Positions 63,241 through 64,000 of a stretch of DNA of 64,000 nucleotides are shown in pieces. A program made the translations under genes and the position numbers. Source of the stretch: Daejeonella sp. (GTDB taxonomy: Bacteria > Bacteroidota > Bacteroidia > Sphingobacteriales > Sphingobacteriaceae); assembly GCF_017495225.1 (NCBI RefSeq), contig NZ_JAFEIG010000023.1, positions 1 to 64,000 of the forward strand. The letters are read 5' to 3'. Each line of letters starts with the position of its first letter. Within the stretch, counting starts at the first letter, position 1. A model generated the notes under the pieces. It made no database searches. It was not told the DNA's origin and saw only the letters and a list, made by a program, of their open reading frames with translations.

Positions 63241-64000
63241 ATGAAAAAATTTTCTAAAACCATCACTTTGATGATGGGACTATTTCTCTTCTATGGAGAA
63301 ACAAATGCGCAAGATTATAGTAATCATGCGCAGGTATCCCAAAGGGTAAATGTGCTTTCTAAATCTTACCCCGGACTAGTTAAAGTAAAATCTTTAACTA
63401 AAACTTATGGTGGTAAAGATATCTGGATGCTGACTATTGGCACTGGCCAGACTGAGCAAAAACCGGCTATTGCGGTTGTTGGTGGCGTTGAAGGTTCACA
63501 TCTTCTTGGAACAGAATTGGCTCTAGGGTTTGCTGAAAAACTATTAAATACATCAAATCAAGACAGCGTGAAGGCTATTTTATCAAAAAATACCTTTTAT
63601 GTCTTCCCCAATATGAGTCCAGACGCTACTGAGCAATATTTCTCAGCCCTTCGTTATGCTCGTAGCGCCAATGCCCGCCCTACCGATGATGATCGTGATG
63701 GGAAAGTAAACGAGGATCCTTTCGAAGATATCAACAAAGACGGCAAAATAAGCTGGATTCGCGTGGAAGATCCCACAGGAAATTACAGATTAAACCCTGA
63801 AGATCCACGCTCCATGATTCTAGCTGATGCCACAAAAGGTGAAATTGGTAAATACCTTGTTTTTTCTGAAGGTATTGATAATGATAAAGATGGTAACCTT
63901 AACGAAGACGGTGAAGGCGGGGTTCATTTTAATAAAAATATGAGCTATGCTTACCCAAATTTTGTTCCGGGATCAGGAGAGCACATGGTATCAGAAAATG
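63241..64000 (+). CDS. M14-like peptidase, truncated by window end, inverted zinc motif
   Basis: An open frame from ATG 63241 to the window end (253 codons, no stop). It has a signal peptide MKKFSKTITLMMGLFLFYGE and an M14-like domain: GGKDIWMLTIG, AVVGGVEGSHLLGTELA, PNMSPDATEQY. The zinc motif HxxE is here ExxH (Glu84, His87). An insertion has three DxDxDG calcium-binding-like loops (DDDRDGKVNED, INKDGKIS, DNDKDGNLNEDG), and GVHFNKN stands where the usual motif is GVDLNRN. It forms a tandem pair with the peptidase upstream. Confidence 0.85.
   Translation, partial: MKKFSKTITLMMGLFLFYGETNAQDYSNHAQVSQRVNVLSKSYPGLVKVKSLTKTYGGKDIWMLTIGTGQTEQKPAIAVVGGVEGSHLLGTELALGFAEKLLNTSNQDSVKAILSKNTFYVFPNMSPDATEQYFSALRYARSANARPTDDDRDGKVNEDPFEDINKDGKISWIRVEDPTGNYRLNPEDPRSMILADATKGEIGKYLVFSEGIDNDKDGNLNEDGEGGVHFNKNMSYAYPNFVPGSGEHMVSEN

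Overview
The window is about 64 kb of AT-rich chromosome from a member of the Bacteroidota, most likely a Sphingobacteriales/Cytophagales-type bacterium. The evidence is the gliding-motility lipoprotein GldD, families typical of this phylum (DUF5687, DUF3127, DUF1573, DUF547), a protein with a type IX secretion-like C-terminal domain, promoters of the TTG...TAnnTTTG type, and few Shine-Dalgarno sequences. I see no rRNA, tRNA, CRISPR array, transposase or prophage gene. About 59 genes are supported. Many start codons were moved from an upstream TTG/GTG to a better internal ATG.

Region 1 (1-14.7 kb) is the accessory part. It opens with a 76-bp tandem repeat built of two palindromes, then a Crp/Fnr-type regulator and two glycosyltransferases with a MORN-type lipoprotein. 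An extended arsenosugar biosynthesis locus follows. One operon (14665->12655) holds a CxxC peroxidase-like protein, the radical SAM enzyme ArsS and a CofC-like glycosyltransferase. A second (12113->6148) holds a DUF547 protein, an FAD/NAD(P) oxidoreductase, a membrane polyferredoxin, a cellulose-synthase-like glycosyltransferase and the methyltransferase ArsM. A small Cys-containing protein lies downstream. A divergent gene fuses DUF547 to an outer-membrane beta-barrel. I think this is an arsenic-sugar or arsenolipid pathway with its own redox chain and envelope parts, and it is the most promising system in the window.

Region 2 (15.2-29.3 kb) is mostly housekeeping: an FtsX/LolE-type permease, a metallo-beta-lactamase-fold hydrolase, gldD, aroE, phosphosulfolactate synthase, a TPR protein, an ALDH7-type dehydrogenase, an OmpR/histidine kinase pair facing a secreted protein across a four-repeat operator, DUF3127, and an overlapping trio (RNA methyltransferase, HD hydrolase, gamma-glutamylcyclotransferase-like).

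Region 3 (29.3-36.9 kb) has a type III polyketide synthase/methyltransferase/flavoprotein operon with a divergent UbiA prenyltransferase. The order resembles phenolic-lipid operons. Next come a PhoR-like kinase and a DUF47-PiT phosphate transport operon preceded by a clear Pho-box-like repeat.

Region 4 (37-64 kb) carries pyruvate dehydrogenase E1-alpha and E2, cell-wall NlpC/P60 enzymes, an SPFH protein, a Ctp protease, rarA, a DUF5687/ABC pair, an SDR, DinB-fold proteins, an OmpA lipoprotein, an ALDH3-type dehydrogenase, an amidase, an FAD-like pseudo-oxidoreductase, and two M14 peptidases. The last of these runs off the window and has an inverted zinc motif.
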